DNA of 64,000 nt from contig OU452201.1 in assembly GCA_911728435.2 (NCBI GenBank), positions 5,146,001 through 5,210,000 of the forward strand. The letters are read 5' to 3'. Below, piece after piece: positions 1 to 13,809 of the stretch. Position numbers and translations under genes: made by a program. The notes under the pieces were generated by a model, which was not told where the DNA came from, did no database searches, and saw nothing but the letters and a program-made list of their open reading frames with translations. This stretch comes from Apoderus coryli (taxonomy: Eukaryota; Arthropoda; Insecta; Coleoptera; Attelabidae). How positions within the stretch are numbered: position 1 is the first letter of the stretch; each line of letters begins with the position of its first letter.

Positions 1-3000
1 TTATGAAAGATCGTTACAAATGATACTTGTTATTACAAAAGCCAAAATGGTTCTCTTCTTAATTATTCTTAAAACTAGATTAGGTAAACTGTGATGACAC
101 AGCCAGACTACATAATTTATTGGAAATATTATCTAATAATGTTTATAATATTTTCTATAAATATAAAAATATACAGGGTAAGACATATTGCACTACATGG
201 CCGTTCATTGAAAAAAATAAAACTTTGATATGTATCTTTTTTTAGGACCACCCTGTATACTTGAAGTGTCTGTTCAAATGTAGCCGTATTCGATCTACAT
301 ACGACCTTATTGAAGAAATAATCAAATTTGCTATAGTTTTAATACAGTAAGCAGACAACAACATATAATATACAGGGTGATTGCTGGTCGATGGTATATA
401 CATTAGAAGTTTTAGGTCAACCTAATCTATCAGTCTGTAATATTGTAATATTTGCACGGAAGAATTCTGCAAAAATTGAAAAATTCCGAGTTCTGCAAAA
501 AAAGTTAGAAATATAAAAAAATATTTTGTATGGCCCTTCTAGGCTTTCGTACTTTACTATTTTTAAATTAGTTTAAAAACGGACGTGGCGACTTATTTTA
601 GTACTTGGTAAAGTTCACCATTTAGACAACAAATAAATAAAAAAATTAAGATATTCTACAAAATTTTTGTACAGAAATAAACTAAAATATCCACTAATTA
701 AGTCACTTTGTGCTACCACTAATAGCTAACGAAGTCAGACTTAATGGTGCTTAACAAAAATGTTATATGCACCATTTACGAATACAAGAGTTTTAATTTT
801 CCGTTCTTCCTTGAAATCTATATCGTCTCTTTAACAGTCACGCCTGTAGTACAAGGACAAAATACGGGTTTGTGACGACATCTCTCATAACGTGTAATCA
901 CAAATGAATCATTTGCTCCTCAGAAAAACTAAATAGACCGCTCTGTCTGATATCCAAATTGTCTTCCGCGGTTTCGGGAATGAGCTTGGAGTGCCTCTTT
1001 CATATTAAACATTCCTGTGAAGGTGCCCACAAATGATTCCACAAAGAAGTTTGTCGGTCCATCTCTTGCTAACTTGTTTTTTTGATTCAAGAAGGTTCAG
1101 AGAAATGTGCAACTCATTTTGCTCAAGAAATCTGAGTTTAACGGATTGATTGGGACACACTGTATAATTTTGTATGTTAAAACCACAAACGCTAGGCTTA
1201 TGCTTCTTTTATTTAGGTAAAAAATACGAGAAGCACCATAAATTCTGTAATACATTCGTTTTGTCAATTACAAAGTACACAGAGATATATTTCTTATGTT
1301 GGGGGAATATAAATTAAATATCAGATGGCTTGATGTTCAAGATGTAGTTATCAATGGATTCTATGCGCTTTGAAGTTACACTTATATGTACTTTTTATGT
1401 CTTGTGTACCAAATAGAAACAGCTGCCGAGTATAGTACACCGTTATCACCTGCTACATTTTGTCAGTTTTTAAGATTTGATTTCTCATTTTTTTTTATCA
1501 TAAACTTATCTACATTTCTCTGTTTCCGATTTTTAAAATCTCTGCCGATTACAAAAATAATTAATTTAATTTCAGGAGTAAATGAAACAGACTATTATAA
1601 CGCCACGTGAGATAATGGCAATGTCAAGGCACATCCGAAAAATCTGCAATACGTGCTTAAAGCATTAGTCAGTAATATAATCACATACAAACTTTAGATA
1701 GATATGGGGAACAAATTTCTTTCCAAAAACTTAATGACCAAATTTTGAACAAACCTATAAGGGTGGGTACCCTATAATGAAGACGTTTTTGACGTTAGGC
1801 ACAGTCACTTCCTTTGAACAAAAATCAGTCAGCTGAGACAATTTCAAACGCAATAATAGGGAAGTTGCACGAAGAAAAAAAAAAGATGAAATAAGGACGA
1901 GCGTTCATTTCTTTTCAGATTTATCGACACAATAGATTCTTTTTGGGGTAGAATAGACGTTTATAAAAGTAGAATAGAGCATATAGAGCTACTACAGTAT
2001 GTAATAAAACAAAAATAAATAATGGTACGTGTGGACAGCTTTCACGCAAGTTTCTGTTGGTTTTTAAGGAGGACAGATGTTTATCTTGCAATTGTGAGAA
2101 AGATAATTCGGTTTGAATAATAATTTCGTGCGAAATTACCATGAAAATGCCCGTCCGATAAATCTCCTGTTTAGTTATTCAGTGTATTACATTTGGAAAA
2201 TGTTTTAAAATGCATAGTTTCGAGAAGTTAGGGATATACTTAATATCTTTAAGGCATCGGTGATACTTGTGTGACAAAACTTTGACGGAATCACCAAGGT
2301 CGCAGATTATTTATCGGGAATTTTTTTCTTTTTCATGGCCTCGATTGCTAGAAGAAAAACTAAGAATTCAAATTTAAAATATTAATGTTTACTTTAAAAG
2401 AACTCAAGGTTACATCTTATTTGATTTATTTTGTAAAAAAACTCAATTTGATGCCAAAAGTTCACCAACTTATCATTTTTAGTTGTTGTCTGAGCTGTTT
2501 TTCAGTTTTACACATAAAATCTTCAGGAAGCAGTTGATGCACTATCTGCAATTGGTATTGATACAACAGCTGTTTACGAAGAACTGTGTGAACTACCGTT
2601 TTCGACGTATGGAATTGTGCTGCTATTGTCGAGTGCTCGTTGAAGCATATTTTACTCTAATTGCTGCGTACACAGTCTTCGACAGGCATCAATACTTAAG
2701 TACCTGTTTTTCCAAAATTCCCTAAAATTTTGAAGGATACGATTAGGAAATCTTTCCTGGTACCTTCCAAAGCATGGCAAGACGCAAAACCATACATCAG
2801 AAGCATCTCAGCATATTCAGACAAAGTGATTTCCATTTTGTGAAATAATTAACAGATTTTAATTTTTATTTCGTACTATGCATCATAGATATAGGTTTTT
2901 TTTCTCTGCCGATTCAGTGTATTTTTTTCCCAGATAACGATTCATTTTATACAATTTTTAATGATTTTGATCCAGTTAAGAACATGTAAGCTCCCTATTT

Positions 3001-4314
3001 ATAGCAATAAAGCTACCAAATTTCAAAGAAATCAGATATTTGCCTTAATAGAAATAATATATTATCACTGATACGCTCTGTACTACATCGGACTTAATTA
3101 AATAGCATCATGTCTATAAAAATGTTGGCAAAATATTTTTGCACGTAAAAGTTTTGCGATCTGAAATGTGATAAATAGAAAGTGTATATTATTAGCTATT
3201 GTCCTCTACGTATGGACGGGAGAGCCACTATTGTAACTGATTATGCGGGTATTTTCATAAAGAAATAAAAAGAAATGTTAGTAATACATAATGGTATAAT
3301 AGAAGGCACGCTTTTCTAATCGTTAGCTGTTGAAATTGTAGTACCACTAACCACTATTAACATTTAGATGCCAATGCGGTATAAATAATGAATTTATTCT
3401 GGAAAAAAATATCCCCTATCATATAATAATAAATTGCGACGTGTGCGGGACATCTGATGGAAACCACAACGGACATCGGTAAACGGTATTAATTTCAACC
3501 TATTTTTCTAGTTTCCTAAGCTTTAGTAATAATAATAATAACAGCATGATTTCGCCATACCAAAGACGTCAAGATCATAGAAAAGAATGGGTAAACAGTT
3601 GTTAAAGTAGCCGGGTTGCCCGGCTATGTTGGCCCAGTATTTTTTGTGTTTTTCCAGGATCCATTCTACTCTTAGTTCTTCGTCCTGGTCCTGGTGTGTC
3701 TTTGGCCTCTTCATAGAAAATAGGTCAGTAATAAAAAATGTTCGTATATGTTACCCCCCATGTGGCACATCATTGTACTCAGAACGACAGCAGCAATGCG
3801 AAAATAGGGGTTGCAATTTGAAAAAAATGCACAAAATTGTTAAACATAACTCAAAATTTACGTGATTCGGCTGTTCTATTAAAAATGTGCTATTTTGAAA
3901 ATAACCGCCCGTTTTGTTACTTTAGGGACAGCCTGTATAGTGTATTACCTATCTAATTTTACTTTGAATTGACATAAAAATATTATGAGATGCAAAATAA
4001 TGGAGGATTTAATTTTCCCGTAATTTATAGCATACGTATAGTTTTACCACGCAGACGATATAAATTTTAATTTAACTGCTTCTGTCTGACAATTCCAGAT
4101 TTCAAATGTAGGATACGTAAGTTTACTAAATTTACCTCAAAAATAAATATCTACGTAAAATAATGACATAATGATTGTAAAACTTTGTGGAGATTTTATA
4201 TTTTGTTTGAATAAGATAAATAAATAATACGATTACTACTTTTGCAAACTTGCCAGCTAATTTAAAGGCTCCTTAAATAATAGATGCATGTAAACCAAAT
4301 TCAACTAGTAGGTC
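1..4314. other. Intergenic, no gene seen
   Basis: AT-rich and without a credible coding frame. It holds the short MITE at 170, lone TACAGGGTG ends and an AAT microsatellite near 3524-3542. Confidence 0.6.
170..259. mobile_element. Short MITE with TATACAGGGT termini
   Basis: TATACAGGGT (170-179) and ACCCTGTATA (250-259) bound 90 bases. Another solo TACAGGGTG end is at about 371. Confidence 0.65.
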
Positions 4315-4790
4315 TTGATGATAAATGATAATCTGACTGATCTTGACCAAAGTAACGCCAAAAGGCAAACAAAAAAAACATATCGTTTTATAGTTAGAAA
4401 TAATACCAGAAACTTTAATAAAGTTAGTTCCTTGATGGTTCTATACAATGCTTACATTCGTTCTAAGCTTGAGTATGGTTCATTGGCTTGGTATCCCTTT
4501 TATAATTCGCATAAAACTACAGTTGAAAAAATCCAACGTAGATTCTTGAAATTCTTAATGTTTAAAGAGGAAGGAATTTTCCTGAAAGGGGTATCGACTA
4601 TATCATACTCCTAAATCGATTTAATTTACAAAGCTTGGACACAAGAAGAATTTTAAATTCTATTGTATTCTCAATTATATAAGCTTCTGCATGGTAAAAT
4701 AGATTGTCCTGATATGCTTAAATAAGTAAATCTTAGTGTTCCATGAAGACTTTTCACATTGACAGAGCAAGGACGAATGTGCTTCTACGT
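4315..4790 (+). pseudogene. Reverse transcriptase C-terminal remnant
   Basis: VLYNAYIRSKLEYGSLAWYP, then VEKIQRRFLKF, then in another frame SLDTRRILNSIVF and YKLLHGKIDCPDML. The Y-x-x-L-V-R-S-x-L-E-Y-x-x-x-x-W and E-x-x-Q-x-x-F-L blocks belong to the thumb region of jockey/CR1-like LINEs. Stops and shifts show decay. Confidence 0.65.
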
Positions 4791-4976
4791 TCTCCTATCA
4801 ATTTAATAGGTTTCTTCGGGTTTGGAAATTAGAACCGTTGTAGGACAGTTCTCGGACTGTTTGAGAACTGCGCCGAACTGGTTTCGCCTTGGATAAAATT
4901 CTCGGACCGTTCTATTACTGTTCAAAATTGTGAAAAACCCGAACGCTTCATCTTCATCTATACCAAACATAAATAA

Positions 4977-5167
4977 TATACAGGGTGGCCCATTAGTGTT
5001 TGGGCGGAACATATCTCAAGATTTATAAGCGATAGACAAAACAATTCTCTACAAAACTTTTAGGCACTGAAGAGATGTACAAGCCTAAAGTGTTTTCAAT
5101 TATACAGGGTAGTTTACAAACGCGCAGCAGGTCATACTTGCTTTTTCTTAAAGCGACACCCTGTATA
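4977..5167. mobile_element. MITE with TATACAGGGTG termini
   Basis: TATACAGGGTGG at 4977 and CACCCTGTATA ending at 5167 bound 191 bases. A further internal TATACAGGGT at about 5102 suggests a tandem or nested copy. Confidence 0.7.
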
Positions 5168-7477
5168 TTTTAACAAAAATTAATGGCGCTCTAAAGACAA
5201 GAACAATGGCTTAAGGGTTGATAAGCCTAGGTCCAGTAGTTTTTAAAATATTTGTAAATAATGGTTAATTTTGACATAAATTTAAGGTGTTGTGGTTACT
5301 ACGGAAACAAAATAGTTACATACCAATTTTTAATGTCAGATCCATTTGAATTCCCTTCTTTTCTTCGTTTTACTGGATTTTATTGACCTCTAAGTTGTAA
5401 TTTTTCAGGGTGGTCACATTATCTAAATTGTATTTTTATGGGAAAATCTTAAATGGGACACCCTATATATCTGCTTAAATTCGAGAAGTTCCTTTCCCAT
5501 ACTTTTTATAAAAAATAATTGAAACAAAAAAAAATAAAAGTTTCAATTTTTTGTAATTTTAATTATTTTTTTTTCTATTTAAAACCAAAAAGTTAAATTA
5601 CAGTTTGCAAATAGACGCTCTATTGTTTTTAATTATTTCCGAATCTGCTCTAGAAAGAGCCTGTCTTTGTATGACATTACTTCATCAGAAAGCCTTTGAG
5701 GTTGTTCTCTTGACCATTCTTCAGCTAGTCTTGTTATGTTTGTGCACAAACATAACATGATAAAGGCTGATTCCAGTTTAGTTGATCGGTGCAGTAGATA
5801 ACGTTAGCAGCACATATTTTCCTCTGAGCCATTCAACCCTTCAGCACGTTTAACTTCTACCTTGGGTTTGAGGAACTAGCCGGTCCCTTCTTACTTCTCT
5901 CACCAGCAAGTGGTCCAACCTCACGTATAATTCTTTTATGCGGATCCCAACCTGAAACCAAAATAATCCTGTTGGAGTTGTTGTGTCGAACTCCTGCGTC
6001 GACTGAGGTGCGCGGGGTCGGCAAGCCCGAAGATGTTGCCACTTCTACCCAGCACATCCCCTTTGCATATTATGTATTATTATTTTATTTATTTAATAAA
6101 CAAACTTATAAAAGCTATAGAAAAATTTAACCAAAATCCCGCAGCTTGATGTGAGTTTATCCGGTTTGCCGCGAAATTATTTTCACTTTATTAAACTCTA
6201 TTGTCTGCAAAAACAAGGAAGAGCAGAAAATTTCCGGTGAGAAAATCAAAACAAAAACAAAATTATGTTAATTTACCTTGTCAGAAAATAAAGGACACAG
6301 TTTACATACCCTTTTACTATTGTGGTAATGAGGGATGATCTCCAGGTAAGTGCACCTTTCTCCTATTAATCTTTTAACACAACCCCTTTTTAGGATGATT
6401 ATTTAAGATGAAGTTTTTTATGTGATGTGTCTCAATTTTTTTCTGGCTCATAAAAAATGTCCTATCTAGGACTCCTGGGTATAACGAATGTTCACAATAA
6501 AAAAATTATATAACAGACAGAATAAATCTACTGTCTTTAGAGGGAAGGGGTGCAGGGACTTTGGTGTAATTGCGTTCAATTTTTAATGATGGGGTATTTT
6601 GACTATGCTCATGGGATAAATAACTTATGACCTAAGGCACTAGTTATCAGGTGTTTGGGTTCATGCCGTGACAGGGCGGTCTATTTTGAGTATAGACATT
6701 TTTTTACTGTAACTCTTTGGGGTTTCATTTAGACTTTTTGGGAGCGAAAAATTATTTTAATTTTTAATATATGCACGGTACTAATTTATCAACGGTTTCA
6801 TTAATGTTTTACATTAAAGTAATATATTTATGCATTTAAAATTACAATAAATTAAAATTTGATAATTTATGAATTTTCCATTTTTTTGAATACCTATGTT
6901 GATATTAAACAAATGTGATGTTGTAGCTCATTCAAGGTCAACTGATCATTGAAGTGGTTCAGCTTTACTTGTACCACTATAATAAGATTTTTCCATATTT
7001 TGTGTGCATCTTTCTGCCCAAGGTTGCCAAAATCTCAACGTCGCGCCGACCAGTGATGGTTGGTGGCGTAGTTCTAAATATCGATAAGGAAGAATGTGAT
7101 CACGTCTCCCTTAGATGGCGTAAAGCTACGTGGGACAATAAAGTGGCACTATTTTTCTTTTTTTATAATACCTAGCAACAATAACACACAACTGTATGAG
7201 AAATCAGGGGAAGTTCACCATAATGGTGCTCTACCACTTAAACCTGCTATTTTATCTTACATAAACATTTAAAAAACAATTCTAGCAATTTTCACAGTAA
7301 TAAGCACTACACATATTCTTGAGGCCTAGCAATATTCACACACTAATTCAAAATAAAAAAAAAACACAGAATCAGATAACTTTATCAATAACATCATCAA
7401 TAACAATAAACAATCGTATAATTGTTATATTTTGATATCTAGCACAGAACAAAAGCAACTATAATAAGAATGACAAA
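5168..7477. other. Intergenic, no gene seen
   Basis: Mostly AT-rich. A GC-richer patch at 5840-6060 has an open minus frame but no recognisable protein; it is probably a repeat fragment followed by an A/T-rich tail. Confidence 0.5.
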
Positions 7478-7740
7478 GTTGGAATCTATAACTCTTATTA
7501 GAATATAATACAGTAATTTGCTAAAGGTTTTTTGGCGTCATTGATAGAACGTGTGATTTGCATGCGGAAGGTTTTGGGTTCGAATCCCAGCTCGCGCAAT
7601 ACTTTTTTTTCTTCTAATTTTTGAAGAAAGTAGTTGTTACGTTAGTTTATTGGAAATAATAAAAATAATACAATTATTAAAATTGTTTCGTTACGCAGGT
7701 CATATATTTTTGAATATATTATTATATCTTGTCGGGATTT
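7478..7740 (+). repeat. Dispersed repeat with tRNA-like core, copy A
   Basis: Includes 7533-7599, which resembles an alanine tRNA: TAGAACGTGTGATTTGCATG in place of the D/anticodon arms and B box GGGTTCGAATCCC (7576-7588). The flanks (TATAACTCTTATTAG before, CTTGTCGGGA after) are shared with copies at 36085-36335 and 13810-14538. A SINE-like origin is likely; it is not a functional tRNA. Confidence 0.7.
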
Positions 7741-8239
7741 TTTTTTTAATTTAGACACGATACCTATTATCTTTTAATAATATACCTACTTAAAGTTTTA
7801 AAATTATCTTCTCTTTGCGTAGATGGGATATCTTCTGGATTCCTTAGGATTGTCCGTTTTTATTTTCATACCCTCCGAGTTGCTTCTGACACCAATATCT
7901 AAAAAGTTATCACTTTTTCCGATCTATTTCTTCAATAACCTGCAATTCTAGTTTACATGCTATAAAAGAAATGGAAACACACATATATCAACGATATGGC
8001 ACGAGACATAACCATTATATTTGAAAAAAGATGCATACCTTAACCTTGTACCAGTAAGAATACTTCAAAAATCTCTCCCTTTTAGAAGACACATATAGCA
8101 ACAAGATATTGCATGAGAAATGAAGCAGATGCAACATACCCTACCACACAATGAGTTAGACTGAGCGAAGAATATGTCGAAATAAAAACACGATTGTGTT
8201 TACTATATACCTACCTGGTCAGGTAGGGTTCTCAAAAGT

Positions 8240-8457
8240 GGTTACTTCATTCGCATTGTCGATAGCTAGGCGGCAAGAGCAAGTTCTAACCTCTACTCTA
8301 GTTCGGTGATTTTGGCGGTCTAGTGCGCAATGCGTGTTTAAAGAGACGTTTTTGTTTGTATTATTTTTTTTATATTAGTGACTTCGTATGTGATATGTTG
8401 TCTGTGACAGCTTTGACAAAATACTGATTTTTATTTGGATTTTGTTTATTATTATTG
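8240..8457 (+). promoter_or_regulatory. Candidate upstream promoter and non-coding first exon of the RhoGEF gene
   Basis: Exon 1 at 19101 begins at a splice acceptor, so a 5-prime exon must lie upstream. This stretch is richer in GC than its surroundings around 8270-8350 and ends in a strong donor, TTG|GTAAGTTTT, at 8457/8458. No coding potential is seen. The link across a 10.6-kb intron is an inference. Confidence 0.3.
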
Positions 8458-9513
8458 GTAAGTTTTTGTTTTGTAAATGATGTAATTATAAATATCAAAT
8501 CCACTATAGCCTCCGCATAGAGCCTTGTGGAATACCTACTGATTTTAAAGATTTTTTGATTAGTTTTGTAAGAGGTTTTGATTTATATAAAACTAATTAT
8601 ATATTATACTGATATGTTGAGGGAATATAAAAATCTGTACCTAGGTAAAACATGACTTGATATTTTTTATGGTCACCCTTAAATCGGTTTTGTTCTTTTC
8701 TTTTGTATTTTTTTTTGACAAAAAAAAACCTGCTTCTTGTGGAGTAGCTATCAAGAAATCGTTAAAATTAGTGCATTATTATTTTACCTAGTTTTATACA
8801 GTGTGTCCCATAAGAAAATTGATGTAAATGGTTTATGAATTGAGAGCTCCCTGGTACAAACATCTAAATATATATTAGAGATTTCCGAAATACGGATCCA
8901 CCTAACCCAATCCAAATGACTTTAACTATGAAAGATGTTGCTTGCGAATAACTTTTAAAATAAACAAGAATTTTTAAGATTATGTTAAAGATATAGTAGA
9001 AAAATTAATAGATATACATATTGAAGATATTTAGCTTTCTAATAAAGAATAGTTATTTTTTAGAGTTCCCACATGTTATAACCGTTTCAAAAGGTTAAAG
9101 AAACCTCTTTTAATCGACATAATAAAAGTTTATTCCTAAACGGGACAGCAACTTTTTGTATACCTACTTTTGTTGAAACCTGTTTGTATAGCCGAAAGTG
9201 AACGTTATAGACATAGCGTATATTTTAGGTATTATACAATAAAATTGGTGGGATATTATCAAAATTTAAGATGTTCTACACTGTAATCTTATCTAAACCA
9301 ATAGTGTTTATATTCCAGGTATATCGAATTTATTAGTGGCACTCTGCAAAGTCAATCCATGTGGTGCTAATAAGTGGTGCTATATTCTCTAAAATAAATA
9401 GTAATGTGTGGGTGGCACTGGACAATCGCTACTAAACCAAGCAAAGTTTCTAAGATCCATTTTTATCTAATTAAAGCTACACGTCTTACAAGTTCACTAT
9501 ATACTTCAATTAT
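8458..9513. other. Intergenic or first RhoGEF intron, no gene seen
   Basis: A lone TACAGTGTGTCCCATAAG end near 8798 belongs to the inverted-repeat family. Nothing else is supported. Confidence 0.5.
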
Positions 9514-10063
9514 TCATTTAAAATATGTTGACAGACTATTTCGTCGCCGCCTCAAAGTTGTTTCGTTCTTATGCCAACGCTTTTTCCAATTCTCGAAACA
9601 CTCTGAACAGTCCTCTTTCCGAATGGCCTTCGACCTTCTTCGATTCGGCTTGTATCTCCTCAATAGAGTCAAAACAGTGTGTCCGGAACGATCTTTCCAT
9701 TTTATTGAATTGCCAGAATTCACACGGTGCTAAATCAGGTGACTACGTGGTTTTGGGACCATTGATGGTTTCGGGGTCGTAAGCTTAAATCTAAGTCTAA
9801 TCTGTAGTAATTATGCGTTTCATCTTATCCTGATAGACTGAAAATATTGTTTCACAGATATAGTAACACAACGCTCGCTTTCGAAAAAAATTGAGCGTTT
9901 TTGGCACCAAACGAGATTTCGGCAGACTCAAATTGTCTCTCAAAATTATTTCAGAAATACCAACAACGTCTCTAATCGTCAATCGACCATTTTGGAGCAC
10001 CAAATCCTTGATTGGCCTAATAATCGATATGGAAATACAGTTTGCTAACGAAAAGTTTTCCAA
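9514..10063 (-). pseudogene. Mariner-type transposase remnant with internal deletion
   Basis: Read on the minus strand, the first part has DLVLQNGRLTIRDVVGISE, like the mariner helix-turn-helix. The last part has SECFENWKKRWHK, like the mariner C-terminal x-x-F-x-x-W-K-K-R-W block, preceded by a frameshifted S-P-D-L-A-P-like stretch. The catalytic middle is missing, so it is dead. Confidence 0.7.
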
Positions 10064-10401
10064 AATTTTATTAATGCTGTGTACTAAGGACCAGTTTTGT
10101 CGTAAAACCTTTAAGTTTTTCGAGAAAAATTAAGTATGCCTTTTTGATGTAGAAAACTTTATTTTATCAAATTTTTGTCACAAATGGAATAAAAGTCACA
10201 AGAAAAAAAAGTTAGGTTATAATTAAGGCAAGGCTCCCCCCGTTTACCCGCCTATGGTCATCCTTTTTAATTCAATTTCATGTCACTTTACGACATTTAA
10301 CTAGGTGAATAAATATGTTGCATTTGATAAATTCGTCTTTACTAGTTTCGAAAATATTTCAAAAAAATCATCCTCAGGCAGTCATCTTTAACACCCTGTA
10401 T
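10061..10401 (+). repeat. Dispersed repeat of about 340 bp, copy 1
   Basis: Runs from the TTAATGCTGTGTACTAAGGA region to CACCCTGTAT. The same sequence, reversed and diverged, lies at 53779-54139. Shared blocks include AAGTCACAAGAAAAAAAAGT, TACGACAT and TCGAAAATATTTC. It belongs to the ACAGGGTG-ended group. Confidence 0.75.
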
Positions 10402-13400
10402 CTTTGTAAATACAATTTAGGTTTTTTTCATGATTAGACGTCCACAATTCGCTCACAAATTTTGACCACCTATTTTAGAACCACCTTGTATGTCGGAACC
10501 GATGAACCCTTGCGCAGTTAAAATTTAACAGTATCGTTTATATTTCAATAAAATATAAGAATAATTTTATGTCTTAAAGAACAAATGTTAAGACACCCTT
10601 TTTTATTACGTCTGTGAGAGTCGCTAACAAATTTCAGCATAAATTTTCCAGTAGTCCGGCACGTGTTTAATTTTTTTACATAACGGTCTAGTATCTCCCA
10701 CATGTCATCGAGACACAAGTTTTTCTTAAACGAATAAATATTAACATATCACCCTTTAAAACAAAACGTATAGTATAGTTTAACCTTAATATAAAATAAA
10801 ACTTTGCATAAATTTGAATATAGTTTATTATTTCGTGTGTATAGCTACGGACAATTTGATAAATGTCAAAATAAGTGTTATTTAAAAAAATAACAAAATT
10901 TAGAGTATACAGGGTGTCCCAAACCGAAAACCAGACAGGATGGAAAAGAAGTAATCAGGATGTCCATGACCTACTTTTGGATATAACTAACCATAAGCCA
11001 TTTTTTCAAAAATCATCCAAATTTACTGAATCTTCCTTATATAGTATAACAAATATCAAAAAATGCTAAAGGAACTTTTGATATTTACCATTTAATATGC
11101 ACGTGAAGCAATTATTCTTTCAAATAGTCCTATTTAGTGTAAATACTGTTATTTTTATCGCTAGAATACCTAACTGGACGGCACCTATAGTTTAACCCAA
11201 CTAAGGTCATCATTTTCCTAGAACTTGAAGCGGCTAAGTGACCTGTAACCTGTGACCATATTGGTGTCTCTGGGGATGTTGAATCTTAGCCAGTCTTCTA
11301 ACGATATCTGTTAGGTATACTCAAAATTACTAAGCAGTAACATCTTCCTGTAATGTATCGCCTGTTAATGGTGAGGCTAATATAATTGTAACAATTACAA
11401 TTTTAGAGTGCTTAACATTATTGTTGTTTATGAAAATTGAAATGAGAATCGTTTTGAATGTTGCTCATGATTTAGCATCTACTGACATAAGCAATTTATT
11501 TTAAAAATAAAAATACATTGTACTGTAAAAATAAAATAAACATCTTTAAAACTTCAAATAGATTATGATTGGCGGAACAGTTCTCGTTAATACGCCTTTA
11601 TTTCATTAGGTTTCAAAACTACTGAATACACAATAAACTTGTCCATAAAGCTTCTCTACACACTAACGCCCTATTAGACACGAGTCATTAAATTTCAAAT
11701 ATCTTCAACCCACACCAATAAAAGAAAAACACTAAATTGGTATTTTATACAAAGTGTTTAAAATTGTATTTTTATAGAGCAGGTGAACTTTTATTTTCGG
11801 TAATATAATCCACCTGTTATGATGAAAGGTCGTTTAGAATACCTCTATCATGTTTTTTAAATTTTTTACGACACATTAATTAGTACTAGAAAATGTGTTA
11901 GTTATAAATTGCTCTCTTAAATACTATATTCGCGACTTTAAGATAAAAGTTCCTCATTTTTAGATATGGGCTATTTTTTTTTCTATGTTTAAATTAATTT
12001 GGAATCCACCTAGAGGGTTGCTAAACCTCTCCCTTATTTGTTGTTTGCCCCGGAAACCATCCCTTGACCATGTTCTTGCTTACTTCTGTTCCTGTGGTCA
12101 TCTATTATATGCCTGTCCCTCGTTGACCTAAAAACACTCTGGAACAAAGCATGTAAATTTATTTATCTTGAAAAATAAAAACAATGTCTTAATAGTGAAT
12201 ACTGGTGATTCTTTCATCAGATTCGAGCATCAGTTGATTTGTATGTGTCTCTGCCATTGCTAAGACCTTCTGAACCCTCCTCTACTACTACTACTTTTAT
12301 ATGGTCTTATATTATTAGTTTTAACGATATTAGACCTAACTAGTTCCGTGAGGAACTAATTATAAGTATAAATATAATTAAATTTTTCCATTGCACGTTT
12401 GTTGGATGTAGATCCTTGTACTTATGGCAATATCTATTTGATTTTTCCAATTTTAGTAACACTATTCTGTGTGCATACCAATTTTCCTATCACAGCTTAA
12501 ACGAAACGAAATCTTGTGCTTTTGACCTTGGCAAACCCATAAAAGCCATGGTGCAAAGTTCGGTGAATCAGGCGGATTATCCAACTCTGGATTGTCTTAA
12601 GAGACAATGCGTTTTTAATGGAAATCACGTGCAAATTGCAGCTTTTTGGAGACGAACCTATTGATTCATTTTTAAAATTTGTTTTACAAATTCTTTTTTC
12701 ATTGCTACAGGTCAATTTCAATTAACCTTTCATATGGAAAGATGACCCTAGTGTAAATTATTTTCAACGTCTTTACGATCATTTTAAAAACCCGGTCACT
12801 CAAAAACTTGCGCATATGAGTTTCATAAAAATTAACTTTCAGTTGCCATTGTCCAAGTTTAATATGAAATTTCACGACAATTCTTGTTCTCTCAAAAAAA
12901 TTACATTGCCAGATTACATTATTCAAGGATATAGGGAGCATAACATTCGATACACAAGACTGCATGCTCCAAAGCTCTCGGTTTTCAGCTTTAGCGCCTG
13001 CGGACTTACGTAAAAATCACTAGCCTCGTTATTTTATATCCATAACTTGATAATTCTAAACGAATCATCGAGATGATTTTTTCTATATATTTTTAATATG
13101 TAAATCTATTAATTAACAACTAATTAATTCCGTAATATACCTACATACAAATTTTTTACAGCCTCTGTTAAAGTTAGACTCAACGGGAGTATATTAAAAA
13201 CTCGTTTTAATAAAGGTTTTTTTTTACGTTATCATCATAGGTACAATAATAACATCTTTTGATATAGTTTGCAACAATTTCATACAACTCCAAATGTTTG
13301 TGTATAGAACGTGCAAATGGTCCATAAATACAATAGATTTGAATTACTGAATGATTTAGACATATTATCGTATGTTTTACAATGAAATAATGTAAGTATT

Positions 13401-13809
13401 GTTATAATAAAATAGCAAAAAAATTGCTAAATCATGTTAATATCATATATTACATTTTCACCCCTCCGGAATATTTACCCTGAAGTACCTATCATCAGAA
13501 TGTACTACTGGCCTATATATCAATATTGCCATTGTTATAAGTATTGTTTATCTGTAAATTCTATTGAATAACGGTATTTTCGACTGTATTTTCGTGATAC
13601 ATCGAACTCATCAGTCTTTCGTAGCTGACTATGTAATTGAACAAAAGTAGAACATGCGCAGTTAGCAAAATATGAACTTTGGTCCCAAAAATGCTATAAA
13701 CCTTTAGATACTTATATCAGTTTTTTAAAATTACACGTTTAATACTTTGTGAAGAAAACGAATACAAGAAGGAATAAACTGAACTGAAATTAACATATCC
13801 TAGGAACAT
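10402..13809. other. Likely first RhoGEF intron, no gene seen
   Basis: One ACAGGGTGTCCCAAACCG end at about 10910. Between 12416 and 13013 both strands have open frames that overlap each other, possibly a decayed transposon, but no motif could be matched. Confidence 0.5.

Noticed and set aside
3523..3865. Open frames on both strands near an AAT microsatellite
   Set aside because: The frame ends in a Tyr run from the microsatellite; no family resemblance was firm enough to report.
9525..10133. Plus-strand open frames of 80-109 codons
   Set aside because: They are the reverse side of the mariner transposase remnant read on the minus strand.
12416..13013. Overlapping open frames on both strands, perhaps a transposase
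   Set aside because: No motif could be aligned with confidence and both strands are equally open.
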